Below, in pieces: positions 41,677 through 49,670 of a stretch of 64,000 nucleotides of DNA (the first letter of the stretch is position 1; the number at the start of each line of letters is the position of its first letter). Both the position numbers and the translations under genes were made by a program. The stretch is from Streptomyces spinoverrucosus (GTDB taxonomy: Bacteria > Actinomycetota > Actinomycetes > Streptomycetales > Streptomycetaceae), in contig NZ_JADPZX010000001.1 of NCBI RefSeq assembly GCF_015712165.1, positions 2,976,001-3,040,000 of the forward strand, in the 5' to 3' direction. Below the pieces are notes generated by a model. The model was not told where the DNA came from, made no database searches, and saw only the letters and a program-made list of their open reading frames with translations.

Positions 41677-42156
41677 ATGCGCAAACTTCAGCAAGTCGCG
41701 CTCGTCGTCGCAGCAGCCGGCGGTCTGTCCGCTGTCGGCGTCGGCCCAAGCTCCGCCGTCACTCCGACCCACAACGGGGCTGTGCCGCCTCCCGTTTCGC
41801 AGCCGGACGCCCAGGCCGCCGCGGCCACCTCTTCGCAGGCGTCCGTGCAGACCTACGGCACGCCGCCTGCGCGGCAGGCCGCTCCGCAGCAGGGCACCTC
41901 GGTCAGCCCGCAGGTCAATCCTCAGCTGAACCCGCAGATCAGCCCGCAGATTTCGCCGCAGGCGACCCCGCAGAGCGGGCAGGGCGCCGACGTGCACCAG
42001 AACAACTTGTTCCGTCCGTACCAGGAGTGCAGCCCGCAGAACCTGCTGGCCGCGAATGTCCCGGTCGCCCTGCTCGCCGCCTCCCAGACCCGGGGCGTCG
42101 ACTGCACCCAGGCCAACAGCCAGGCGAACTCCCTCGCCAGCGCGCAGGCGCGGTAG
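41677..42156 (+). CDS. Small secreted protein B2, 159 aa
   Basis: The signal peptide MRKLQQVALVVAAAGGLSAV matches B1 and B3. The mature protein has a low-complexity half with SPQVNPQLNPQISPQISPQ repeats like those of B1. A C-terminal domain follows: NLFRPYQECSPQNLLAANVP, then VALLAASQTRGVDCTQANS. That domain, with two cysteines, is shared with B3 (LYRPYQECSPQTVSENDVP). B2 therefore joins the B1 repeat and the B3 domain in one chain. The ATG follows the conserved leader CCGAGGGTTCC. A possible terminator hairpin lies at 42189-42225. Confidence 0.85.
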   Translation: MRKLQQVALVVAAAGGLSAVGVGPSSAVTPTHNGAVPPPVSQPDAQAAAATSSQASVQTYGTPPARQAAPQQGTSVSPQVNPQLNPQISPQISPQATPQSGQGADVHQNNLFRPYQECSPQNLLAANVPVALLAASQTRGVDCTQANSQANSLASAQAR

Positions 42157-42188
42157 CGCTCGCGGACAGCCAAGGGGCGACGCCCCGC

Positions 42189-42225
42189 ACGGGCCCTTTC
42201 GACGGTTTGCCGCGAATGGGCCCGT
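42189..42225 (+). terminator. Hairpin after B2
   Basis: ACGGGCCC (42189-42196) pairs with GGGCCCGT (42218-42225) over a 21-base loop, 32 bp after the B2 stop, followed by TCTCAT. It is weaker than the other hairpins in this cluster. Confidence 0.55.
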
Positions 42226-42376
42226 TCTCATGCGATGCGACTTTCGAGTGCTCCTTGTTACGCGACCACAAGATCGGCGCGCCGCTGCCCGTTTTGCCGG
42301 TATTACGTACTAATCTCCCGTAAGTGTAAAAGTCGATCTTCCACAGATCGCACCCACTCACTCCACCGGAGATGAC

Positions 42377-42655
42377 ATGCGTAAGCTTCGCAACGTTGCC
42401 GTCCTCGTCGCCGCGCTCAGCAGCATCGGACTCGTGGGCGGCACGGCCCACGCCGACCAGGGCAAGGACGGCAAGGATGGCGACAAGTTCCACGTCTCGC
42501 AGAGCTCCCAGTGCAAGTCGCACGACCTGAACCTTGACGTCCTCGGCGCGGTCGGCCTGCTCAACGGCCTGCTGGACCTCAACGGCGAGGGCAGCAACGG
42601 CTCGCAGAACACCCACCTCGGCTCGACGATGGGCTGCAACAACAGCGCCTTCTGA
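42377..42655 (+). CDS. Small secreted protein A2, 92 aa
   Basis: A paralogue of A1 with the same length. The signal peptide is MRKLRNVAVLVAALSSIGLV with cleavage after AHA near residue 26. The mature region starts with DQGKDGKDGDK and contains QCKSHDLNLDVLGAVGLLNG, then LDLNGEGSNGSQNTHLGSTM and GCNNSAF, with two cysteines in the same places as A1. A role in the spore or hyphal surface is inferred from the chaplin neighbour. ATG 42377 follows GGAG. A perfect terminator begins 31 bp after the stop. Confidence 0.85.
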   Translation: MRKLRNVAVLVAALSSIGLVGGTAHADQGKDGKDGDKFHVSQSSQCKSHDLNLDVLGAVGLLNGLLDLNGEGSNGSQNTHLGSTMGCNNSAF

Positions 42656-42686
42656 AGTTCCGGCAGGCGCGGCGTCGCCAGCCAAT

Positions 42687-42725
42687 AAATGGTCCCGGCA
42701 CCTGGCAACGGTGCCGGGACCATTT
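42687..42725 (+). terminator. 16-bp terminator after A2
   Basis: AAATGGTCCCGGCACC (42687-42702) and GGTGCCGGGACCATTT (42710-42725) are perfect complements around a 7-base loop, with A and T ends on both sides, so it can act in both directions. Confidence 0.9.
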
Positions 42726-42769
42726 GCGTGCCGGAAGAGGGTGCGCAGCAGTCGGCTCTCCAAAAGGAA

Positions 42770-42801
42770 ATGCCGGACCGGGAGTGTTCCCGGTCCGGCA
42801 T
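42770..42801 (-). terminator. Terminator of the C1 gene
   Basis: ATGCCGGACCGGGA (42770-42783) and TCCCGGTCCGGCAT (42788-42801) are perfect 14-bp arms with loop GTGT. On the minus strand the stem is followed by TTTCCTTTT, giving an intrinsic terminator 14 bp after the C1 stop. Confidence 0.9.
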
Positions 42802-42814
42802 GTGCCGACAGCGC

Positions 42815-43153
42815 TCAGAAATCGAATCGCGGCTTGACACCCTCGGGCAGCTTCGCCGTATTGGAGCAGTCCACGACGGACCCGCCGACAGACGCGTCGG
42901 TGAGCAGTTGCTCATCCTTGAACACCACGTTCGGCCGGTCGGCCGTCGAGCACTGCTGCTCCTGCCGGAGAATGTGCTCGCGGCCCTTGTCGATGCGGGT
43001 CTCGCTCTTGCGGATGCACACGGTGCCACCCTGCGCGGTGCTCTCGCAGTCACCCAGGTGTCCGTCTGCGTATGCGTGCCCGGCGCCGACACAGAGGGCG
43101 GCGAGACTTCCGACGATCCCCGAAATGGCGGCGATCTTCTGCGGAGTGAACAT
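42815..43153 (-). CDS. Small secreted protein C1, 112 aa
   Basis: The signal peptide FTPQKIAAISGIVGSLAALC ends AHAYA-like near residue 29. The mature protein has four cysteines (GDCESTAQGGTVCIRKS, RQEQQCSTADRP, VVDCSNTAK), so two disulfides are likely. The signal region and cysteine order match C2 (43817-44158), defining a second paralogous pair. The ATG at 43153 is used because AAAGGA lies 9 bases upstream; an ATG at 43162 would touch that site. The function is unknown. Confidence 0.82.
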   Translation of the reverse strand: MFTPQKIAAISGIVGSLAALCVGAGHAYADGHLGDCESTAQGGTVCIRKSETRIDKGREHILRQEQQCSTADRPNVVFKDEQLLTDASVGGSVVDCSNTAKLPEGVKPRFDF

Positions 43154-43429
43154 GTGCTGCATTCCTTTACGACGCAGGCCCGGGCGCCAGTGTCATTGAC
43201 CGGTGTGCGCCCGGGCCGAGATGGTGGAAACCGATCGTTCTGCGCCTGGACGCGCTGTCACCCGCGCCCGACGGCGAAACTTGCCGCAGCCCGGACGCAT
43301 CTGACGAACCGTCGCGCGTCCGGGCTGCCCTCACCACGGGTGTCACAGCACCGTGCGATGCGTTTCAGGCTTCCGAAGAAGGCCGATGCACCCGTGATGG
43401 CGCCGAGGGGATGAACCCTCGGTACGTCT

Positions 43430-43699
43430 TTACTCGCCCTCGCCGTGCTGGCCGTAGTCCTCTTCGGGCTCGGCGTGCTTCTGCTCCTCCGGCTGCTCCT
43501 CCGGCTTGGCCTCCGGCTTGGCAGCCTCCGGCTGGACGTAGTAGCCGCCGCCGACGGCCACGGCGTTGGCCGACGAGTTGGCAACCGCGGTGATCGGCGG
43601 GTTCGCGTCGCCCTCGCCGGCGAAGCTGATCCCGGCACCGAAGGCGGAGAGCCCTGCGATCGCCACGGCTACGACTGCAGTACGCTGCAACTTAAGCAT
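43430..43699 (-). CDS. Small secreted protein D, 89 aa, acidic tail
   Basis: The signal peptide MLKLQRTAVVAVAIAGLSAF ends SFA near residue 27. The mature protein is short: a segment ITAVANSSANAVAVGGGYYV and a proline/glutamate/lysine tail (PEAAKPEAKPEEQPEEQ) ending GQHGEGE. There are no cysteines. The start of the mature region, ending in GGGYYVQP, recalls a short beta-forming peptide. ATG 43699 follows AAAGGGA. It is an orphan within the array, with no paralogue in the window. Confidence 0.8.
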   Translation of the reverse strand: MLKLQRTAVVAVAIAGLSAFGAGISFAGEGDANPPITAVANSSANAVAVGGGYYVQPEAAKPEAKPEEQPEEQKHAEPEEDYGQHGEGE

Positions 43700-43816
43700 G
43701 TTTGTCCCTTTCGTGTCCGGGCATGAGGCCCGGCTCGACTACTCAGTGTGATCATATACACACATTTCGTCACATCTCGGGATCTACACTCCGGGTGTCG
43801 CGTCTGCCTCTCGTAC

Positions 43817-44158
43817 TCAGCTCAGCAGGCCGAACGGCTCCTGTGCACCGTCAGCCTTCTCGGGCGCTCCCGATGTCGTGGGGGAACAGGTCACCTCGGG
43901 CCCGACCCGCACCGTCCCGGAGCCCAGGGCCGCGGGCAGGGTGAAGGGCTGCACCGGCATGCAGGTCTCCTGGTGGGGCACGACACCGTCTTCGGGGATC
44001 CGGCCCTCGATCAGTTGGCTGCAGGTGTAGTTGCCCAGGAGGTCACGGGTGCAGGGCTTTGGATTTCCCCCGACGTACGCATGAGTGATGCCGGTGCAGA
44101 TCACGGCGAGGCCACCGGCGAGCACCGACACAGCCGCGATCTTCTTCCTGCTGAACAT
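43817..44158 (-). CDS. Small secreted protein C2, 113 aa
   Basis: The signal peptide FSRKKIAAVSVLAGGLAVIC ends HAY near residue 28, like C1. The mature part has four cysteines (PKPCTRDLLGNYTCSQLIEG, HQETCMPVQP, EVTCSPTTSG), in the same order as C1, and a proline/threonine-rich tail. ATG 44158 follows AAGGAAGG. The open frame extends to 44353 but that part is not protein-like. The function is unknown; it is probably an extracellular disulfide-stabilised peptide. Confidence 0.82.
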   Translation of the reverse strand: MFSRKKIAAVSVLAGGLAVICTGITHAYVGGNPKPCTRDLLGNYTCSQLIEGRIPEDGVVPHQETCMPVQPFTLPAALGSGTVRVGPEVTCSPTTSGAPEKADGAQEPFGLLS

Positions 44159-44244
44159 GTGATGCGCCTTCCTTCTAGGGGGTGCCCGGCGCGCTCGGAC
44201 ACCGGGCGCGCCGGGCTGCGTCTTCGGCGATGACGCCGCTGAGC

Positions 44245-44490
44245 TCAGCCAGTGAAGGCGGAGTTGTACTGGCCGCAGGTCGTGTCCATGGTGCTGGCGA
44301 GACCGAGCACACCGATCGGGACGTCGTTCTCGGACACCGTCTGCGGACTGCACTCCTGGTAGGGGCGGTAGAGGTCGTACACCTTCGATCCGCTGTCGGT
44401 GGTGTCGGCGGTAGCGGTGCCGGCGCCGACGGCGGACAGGCCGCCCGCCGCCGCCACTGCTGCGATCACGACCTGCTGAAGCTTGCGCAT
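44245..44490 (-). CDS. Small secreted protein B3, 81 aa
   Basis: The signal peptide MRKLQQVVIAAVAAAGGLSA is nearly identical to that of B2. The mature protein is only the cysteine-containing domain: VYDLYRPYQECSPQTVSEND, then VPIGVLGLASTMDTTCGQYN. It lacks the PQ-rich repeats of B1 and B2. ATG 44490 follows the same leader CCGAGGGTTCC as in B2. The promoter should be in the 178 bp upstream, near the perfect palindrome at 44660. Confidence 0.85.
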   Translation of the reverse strand: MRKLQQVVIAAVAAAGGLSAVGAGTATADTTDSGSKVYDLYRPYQECSPQTVSENDVPIGVLGLASTMDTTCGQYNSAFTG

Positions 44491-44659
44491 GGAACCCTCG
44501 GTTTTTCGCTCGTATATCAAGGCTGATTGCCTACCGTGACTGAACGAACGCTATCAGTAACCAAGTGGGGCTTTCCACACTACGCATCTCCCGACAGACA
44601 TCGACTCGGAGCATCACCGAGTGGAAGCAATTGGCCGTATAAAAGGCTGGGTTGCTCGG

Positions 44660-44680
44660 CATATGACGTCACGTCATATG
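44660..44680. promoter_or_regulatory. Perfect 21-bp palindrome at the end of the condensation-domain gene
   Basis: CATATGACGT (44660-44669) and ACGTCATATG (44671-44680) are perfect inverse arms around a single C. It overlaps the stop codon of the minus-strand gene at 44669 and lies 170 bp upstream of B3. Such a compact, AT-richer perfect palindrome is typical of a TetR/MarR-type operator, and a TATAAAAG-like stretch lies at 44638. The bound protein is unknown. Confidence 0.55.
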
Positions 44681-46153
44681 AACAGGCGTCGGGTGTGACT
44701 CGGCGTCCGCGCCAGCACGGCTGGGAGGGAGAGAAGTCACCTGCCGAGAATGCCAATTCCGTGACTCGAAAGCGTCGCGCGCGGGTGCGGAGAGGATCAG
44801 GTCCCGCAGCCGCTCGACATATCGCCGCACGTTCTTGTAAGCGATGTCGGTGTCCGGGTAGCGGCAGGCGAACCACAACCCCTCGTGCAGCCGGTTGACC
44901 CATGCACACACCTGGTCGCCGTACGAAACGCGGATCAGCCCGTACGCCTTTTTCTCGGTCCAGCGGGCCGAGCCGGGAAGGGAGCGGGCATCAACATACG
45001 AGACGATCGAGTACATGTCCGGGGAGGTCGGGCGGAAGTCCGTGCCGAGCAGACTCAGTACGCGGGCCAGTGGAATGCGCGCCAGTGACCGGTTGGCCCG
45101 CAACTCGGCGCGGACCGTGTTCAGCGCCCCGTCGAAGTCCCGAGCCGCGGGGACCTCGATGGGTGCGCCGCCGACGTACCAGCCCACGGAGTCCGACCAC
45201 GCGGACTTCAGCCGGGTGTGGAACGGCACGACCGTGCGGTAGACCGGCTGCCCGCCGAGTTCGTGGACGATCAGACTGGTGGCGGCCAGGATGCCCACCA
45301 GGCTGCCGCCGTAGGGCCGGCAGCGCGCCTCGAACGCGGCGGCGGCGTCCGCGTCGACGAGCGGCTCACACACCAGTTTCTGGGCGGGCAGGACGTCACC
45401 GGGTCGCAGACCTAGGTCGACGGGAAACTCCGGCAGCCTTCCGTCGCACCGGCCGATGAACTCCCGCCAGCGCGCGACGATCCTGTGTGTGTCGTCGATT
45501 CCGTCCGCGTTCGCCCGCTCCTGCTGGCAGAAGTCGACGTAGCTTCCGGCAGGTGGACCGATGACGGGCCGCCCCATGACGCCCGCGGTGTACAGCTCGT
45601 GGATTTCGTCCGGGATGCGTTGCAGGGAGTAGGCGTCGACATTGGTGTGGTCGAAGGCCATGTACACGCTGGTGGATTCGTCGCGGACGACCGCGGCATA
45701 GATGAGGTTCGGCCAGCCGAGCGCGTCCGCCGCGACGTCGAATCGGTTCTGCAGGTACCGGACAAGCGCCTCCGTGTCGACGAAGTCGCCGATCACCTCG
45801 CGCCGCAGTGACACGTCGTTCTCGCGCAGTGTGAACCGGTGCATGTCGTCGCCGGTCCACCTGAAGCCGCTGCGCAGGGTCTCGTGACGCAGCGTCCAGC
45901 CGCGCAACGCCCTCTCCAGTGCGTCGAGGTCGGCGCGGCCCGGCAGGTCGAACGCGGTGCCGAGCCATGTCGGTACGAACAGTCCGTCCTCGCGCACCGA
46001 GCGCGCCGTCCTGATGTGCGACTCCTGGATGTATGCCGGTGGCCGCGGATCCGGCGGCAGTGCTGCCGCGGCCGCGATGGTCGCCTTGCTGAACGTCCAC
46101 TCGACGAGCTGTCCGGGCCGGACCTCACAGCGCTGAATGTCAGAAATTCGCAC
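44669..46153 (-). CDS. Free-standing condensation-domain protein, 494 aa
   Basis: It has the chloramphenicol acetyltransferase-like fold of NRPS condensation domains and PapA-type acyltransferases. LDALERALRGWTLRHETLRS is the usual N-terminal block and AFDHTNVDAYS holds the active-site HxxxD variant (HTNVDA in place of HHxxxDG). SVGWYVGGAPIEVP matches the conserved floor-loop region. There are no adenylation or carrier domains and none nearby. It could acylate or ester-link a small molecule or lipid. GTG 46153 follows AAGGAGA. It is followed downstream by the palindrome and B3. Confidence 0.82.
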   Translation of the reverse strand: MRISDIQRCEVRPGQLVEWTFSKATIAAAAALPPDPRPPAYIQESHIRTARSVREDGLFVPTWLGTAFDLPGRADLDALERALRGWTLRHETLRSGFRWTGDDMHRFTLRENDVSLRREVIGDFVDTEALVRYLQNRFDVAADALGWPNLIYAAVVRDESTSVYMAFDHTNVDAYSLQRIPDEIHELYTAGVMGRPVIGPPAGSYVDFCQQERANADGIDDTHRIVARWREFIGRCDGRLPEFPVDLGLRPGDVLPAQKLVCEPLVDADAAAAFEARCRPYGGSLVGILAATSLIVHELGGQPVYRTVVPFHTRLKSAWSDSVGWYVGGAPIEVPAARDFDGALNTVRAELRANRSLARIPLARVLSLLGTDFRPTSPDMYSIVSYVDARSLPGSARWTEKKAYGLIRVSYGDQVCAWVNRLHEGLWFACRYPDTDIAYKNVRRYVERLRDLILSAPARDAFESRNWHSRQVTSLPPSRAGADAESHPTPVHMT

Positions 46154-46290
46154 GGTGGCGTCTCCTTCGCAGAAGACACCAGCTTGATCAAGAGGTGGCC
46201 GTGCGCGCGCGGTGATCGCTGTGTCGCAGGCTTTTCATCGACACGTGTGACACCTCGAACGTTGAAGCGATTTCGCAAGGTTGACCGACA

Positions 46291-47634
46291 TCAAGGCAGG
46301 GATGGCCGACCTTCCGCTGTGAGGAGGGCCGGGGTCGTGTCGCGGCGGCCGCCCTTCACCAGGGGGACCAGTGAGATCGCTGCCGCGCCGAGGACCGCCG
46401 TCACCGCGAACGTCGTGAAGCCCAGACCCGCGTTGCCGCCGGCGAGGACGACGCCACCGACCGTCGGGCCGACCACCGCGCCGGTGCGGCCGATGCCGGT
46501 CACCCAGCCGAGGCCGGTGGCGCGCTCGCTCGGGGCGTACACGCGGGACGTGGCCGCGTAGACCATGACCTGCGCGCTGAACAGCCAGATGCCGGTGAGG
46601 AAGACGACGGCGTACGCGGCGCCGAGCGGCAGCTCGGTGCGCAGGACGAAGGTGCCGCAGGCCGTGAGGACGAACCACAGCGCCGACACCTTCACCGGCC
46701 CGAACCTGTCCGCCGTACGGCCCGCGATCAGCATGCCGACGATGCCGCCGGCGTTGATGATCATCAGGAAGGTGACCGAGGAGGAGAGCGAGTAGCCCGA
46801 GGCCCGCATCAGTTCGGGAAGCCAGGTCGAGACGCCGTAGACCAGGAGCAGGCCGGCGAAGGAGGCGATCCACAGCAGCGGCGTCGCCCAGCGCGTGCCG
46901 GGGGCGAACAACGCGCTGATCGCCGACAGGCGGCCCTTGGCTCCTGCCTGCGGCGCCTGGGTCACGCCGGGGCGCGTCAGGCCGAAGCGGTCGGCCACGG
47001 CGTACGCCTCCTTCGTGCGCCCCTTCGCGAAGAGCACACCCGGCGACTCCGGCAGCCACTTCAGCACCAGCGGCACCGCGATCACCGCCGGCAGCACCCC
47101 CGCCCAGAACACCCAACGCCAGCCGTGCTCGGGCGCCACGGCCAGGCCGATGCCCGTCGCCGCCATGCCGCCGGCGTGGTACGAGGTCATCATCAGGCCG
47201 GTCGCCAGGGCCGCCCGGCGGGGCGGCGCGAACTCCGCCACGATCGCCAGGCCGATCGGCATGAGGCCGCCCAGCCCGAGGCCCGAGACGAATCGGCCCG
47301 CGCCGAAGACCGCCGCGCCCGGCGCCATCGCGCACAGGGCCGAACCCAGCGAGAAGAGCACCACGCTGGCCGTCACCAGCGGCTTGCGGCCCAGCCAGTC
47401 GGTGAGCGTGCCCGCCGCCAGCGCGCCGATCAGCATGCCGAACGTGGTCCAGCTGCCGATCGTCCCGGCGAGCGCGGTGCTGAAGCCGAGGCTCTCGTCG
47501 GCGAGCAGGTGCGGCATGGTCGCGCCGTAGATGTTGACGTCCATGCCGTCGAAGAAGACGGCCAGCCAGCACAGGGCGATGACGACACCGACGGTCCTGA
47601 AGGAGCGGTCGGGAGGGGACGAGGTCGATGCCAC
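46291..47634 (-). CDS. MFS transporter, aromatic acid:H+ symporter (AAHS) type
   Basis: A 447-residue 12-helix transporter. The AAHS-like N-terminus LAVFFDGMDVNIYGATMPHL has the family D-x-x-D-x motif. TDWLGRKP in the loop between helices 2 and 3 and GRTADRFG in the matching C-half loop follow the MFS rule. Relatives (PcaK, BenK, MhpT) import aromatic acids such as benzoate or 4-hydroxybenzoate. GTG 47634 gives the normal length. The frame stays open to 48357 but that region belongs to the divergent sigma factor gene. No catabolic genes are adjacent, so the substrate is unsure. Confidence 0.88.
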   Translation of the reverse strand: MASTSSPPDRSFRTVGVVIALCWLAVFFDGMDVNIYGATMPHLLADESLGFSTALAGTIGSWTTFGMLIGALAAGTLTDWLGRKPLVTASVVLFSLGSALCAMAPGAAVFGAGRFVSGLGLGGLMPIGLAIVAEFAPPRRAALATGLMMTSYHAGGMAATGIGLAVAPEHGWRWVFWAGVLPAVIAVPLVLKWLPESPGVLFAKGRTKEAYAVADRFGLTRPGVTQAPQAGAKGRLSAISALFAPGTRWATPLLWIASFAGLLLVYGVSTWLPELMRASGYSLSSSVTFLMIINAGGIVGMLIAGRTADRFGPVKVSALWFVLTACGTFVLRTELPLGAAYAVVFLTGIWLFSAQVMVYAATSRVYAPSERATGLGWVTGIGRTGAVVGPTVGGVVLAGGNAGLGFTTFAVTAVLGAAAISLVPLVKGGRRDTTPALLTAEGRPSLP

Positions 47635-47829
47635 GGGTCGCTCACTTTCTACTGCCGCTTGTTCGTCCAGTGAAAACTGCTTCACTTGTGGCGGTGAGTG
47701 TTCCCCTCTGCCCCGCTGTGTCAACGGTTTCGGCACCCCCGAGAACGGGCCCCGGAAAGCTGTGAAACATTTCCCCGGGCCCACCGCATCAATGAGGTGA
47801 CGGGCGCCGACTACGGGGGGGAACAGATC

Positions 47830-48333
47830 ATGCAGGTCCGGCGGGACGAGTACGCGGAGTTCGCCGCGGCGCGCGCGGGGCACCTCTACCGCTCCGCCTG
47901 CCTGCTCACCGCCGGTGACACGTATCTCGCCGAGGACCTGGTGCAGGAGACCCTCGGGCGGCTGTACCTGAGATGGGGGCGCGTCCGTCGCGCCGAGAAT
48001 CCGGCGGCGTACGCGCAGACCGTCCTCACCCGCACCTTCCTCGCCCAGAAGCGGCGGCGCAGCAGCACCGAGCGGGCCACCGACGTTCTCCCGGAGACGG
48101 CCGCCGCCAGCGCGGACACCACCCTGCGGCTCACCCTGTTGCAGGCGCTCGCGCGGCTGCCCGCCAAGGACCGGGCGGTCGTCGTACTGCGCTACTGGGA
48201 GGACCGCAGCATCCAGGAGACGGCCGACGCGATGAACGCCAGCCCGGCCGCCGTCCGGACCCGCTGCTCCCGCGCCCTCGCCCGGCTGCGGGAGTTGCTC
48301 GGTGAGGACCTCGCCGAGTACGCGGCCACCTGA
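47830..48333 (+). CDS. SigE-family (ECF-type) RNA polymerase sigma factor
   Basis: A 167-residue sigma factor. Region 2 is EYAEFAAARAGHLYRSACLL, then DTYLAEDLVQETLGRLYLRW. Region 4 contains LARLPAKDRAVVVLRYWEDR, then SIQETADAMNASPAAVRTRC and SRALARLRELL. This is the SigE/ECF41-like short class abundant in Streptomyces. ATG 47830 is chosen downstream of GGGGGAAC. The next gene, 56 bp downstream, encodes a single-span membrane protein that probably acts as its partner or anti-sigma factor. Confidence 0.92.
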   Translation: MQVRRDEYAEFAAARAGHLYRSACLLTAGDTYLAEDLVQETLGRLYLRWGRVRRAENPAAYAQTVLTRTFLAQKRRRSSTERATDVLPETAAASADTTLRLTLLQALARLPAKDRAVVVLRYWEDRSIQETADAMNASPAAVRTRCSRALARLRELLGEDLAEYAAT

Positions 48334-48389
48334 CCTTCGCCCCCTTCCCCGTCTCACTTCACCCCACCCTCACGAAACGGTGATTCGCC

Positions 48390-49667
48390 ATGCCCACAGG
48401 ACACCAGGACGACCCCTTCGAGGACCGGCTCGGCGCCGCCCTGCGGCAGACCGGGGACACCTTCGACACCGACCGCCCCGCCCTGATCGCCGTAGGCCAG
48501 GCCCGCGGGCGCAAGCTGCGGCTGCGCCGCCGGGCCGCGGTCGTCGGCGGCGCGGCGAGCATCGCCCTCGTGGGCGTCGCCGGGGCGCTGGTCCTGCCGG
48601 GGAACGACAGCGGGAAGGTCACGGACGCCGCCGGGCAGCGGTCCGCCGGCTCCGGACGTACGCCTTCCGCGCCCGCCTCCTCGATCGCCCCGCAGGCCTT
48701 GTCCGCCGAGGACATGATCGCCACGCTGACGCGGTTGCTCCCCGAGGGGAAGGTCAGCGGGGCCGAGGGCTGGGGCGGCGGGGGTGAGCTCCCGATGCCG
48801 TCCGTGCGGCTCGTCTTCGACGACGGCAAGGGCGGCGGCGCGATCAGCGTCGGGCTGAACCGGGTCGAGCCGGGCAGCCAGATGGCCCGGGAGGCCGTCA
48901 CCTGCCCGGACAAGGTCTATGTCCCGCACGACGGCTGCACCACCAGCCGGCTGTCCGACGGCTCGATGCTCATGCTCTTCCAGGGGTACGAGTATCCGGA
49001 CCGCCGCGTGGACACCAAGCTGTGGCGGGCGGAACTCGTCACCCCCGAGGGCGAGCAGGTCAGCGTGAGTGAGTGGAACGCCGAGGCCGAGAAGGACGCG
49101 CCGATCACCCGGCCCGAACCACCGCTGTCCCTCGAACAGTTGAAGAGCATCGCCACGGCCGAGGAGTGGCGTGCCGCCGTCGCCGCCGTCCCTGAGAGCC
49201 CCGAGGGCACCCCCGAGACGGAGCCGGAGATGCCGCAGGGGGTCGACGGCGCCGCGATCCGGAAGACGCTGATCGAACTGATGCCGAAGGGGGTCGAGGT
49301 GGTCTCCCAGGGCGGCCAGGAGAGCGAGTTCGGCTATCTCGTCGTCGATGACGGCAAGGGCCGGAGCCTGGTCCAGGTCAACGTGCAGCCCAACATGTCG
49401 GACGTGGCCGGCGACCTCTACGGCGGCGCGGAGACCCTTCCCGACGGCACGCTGGTCACCACGCGGCAGGGCAACGGCGACGACAGGGTCGCAGGGATCC
49501 TCATGTGGACCGCCGACACCATGCGCGCCGACGGCTTCCGTGTGGTGATCAGTGCCTTCAACAGCGGCGCCCAGAACACCCCGGCGACCCGCGAAGCCCC
49601 CGCCCTCACCATCGAGCAGCTCCGCGAGATCGCCCTCGACCCGAAGTGGCCCGCCCTGCTCAAGTGA
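48390..49667 (+). CDS. Single-span membrane protein linked to the sigma factor, 425 aa
   Basis: A cytoplasmic N-terminus of about 50 residues (EDRLGAALRQTGDTF) is followed by a basic stop signal and one transmembrane helix (AAVVGGAASIALVGVAGALV). The extracytoplasmic part repeats one domain twice: ALSAEDMIATLTRLLPEGK at about 103 and AAIRKTLIELMPKGVEVV at about 288, each followed by a similar beta region. The layout fits an anti-sigma factor or signal receptor for the upstream sigma factor, although no zinc HxxxCxxC motif is visible. It ends 3 bp from the convergent Nramp gene. Confidence 0.82.
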   Translation: MPTGHQDDPFEDRLGAALRQTGDTFDTDRPALIAVGQARGRKLRLRRRAAVVGGAASIALVGVAGALVLPGNDSGKVTDAAGQRSAGSGRTPSAPASSIAPQALSAEDMIATLTRLLPEGKVSGAEGWGGGGELPMPSVRLVFDDGKGGGAISVGLNRVEPGSQMAREAVTCPDKVYVPHDGCTTSRLSDGSMLMLFQGYEYPDRRVDTKLWRAELVTPEGEQVSVSEWNAEAEKDAPITRPEPPLSLEQLKSIATAEEWRAAVAAVPESPEGTPETEPEMPQGVDGAAIRKTLIELMPKGVEVVSQGGQESEFGYLVVDDGKGRSLVQVNVQPNMSDVAGDLYGGAETLPDGTLVTTRQGNGDDRVAGILMWTADTMRADGFRVVISAFNSGAQNTPATREAPALTIEQLREIALDPKWPALLK

Positions 49668-49670
49668 CCG

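Noticed and set aside
47635..48357. N-terminal extension of the MFS transporter
   Set aside because: The frame is open to 48357 but the region encodes the divergent sigma factor on the other strand and has no transporter features.
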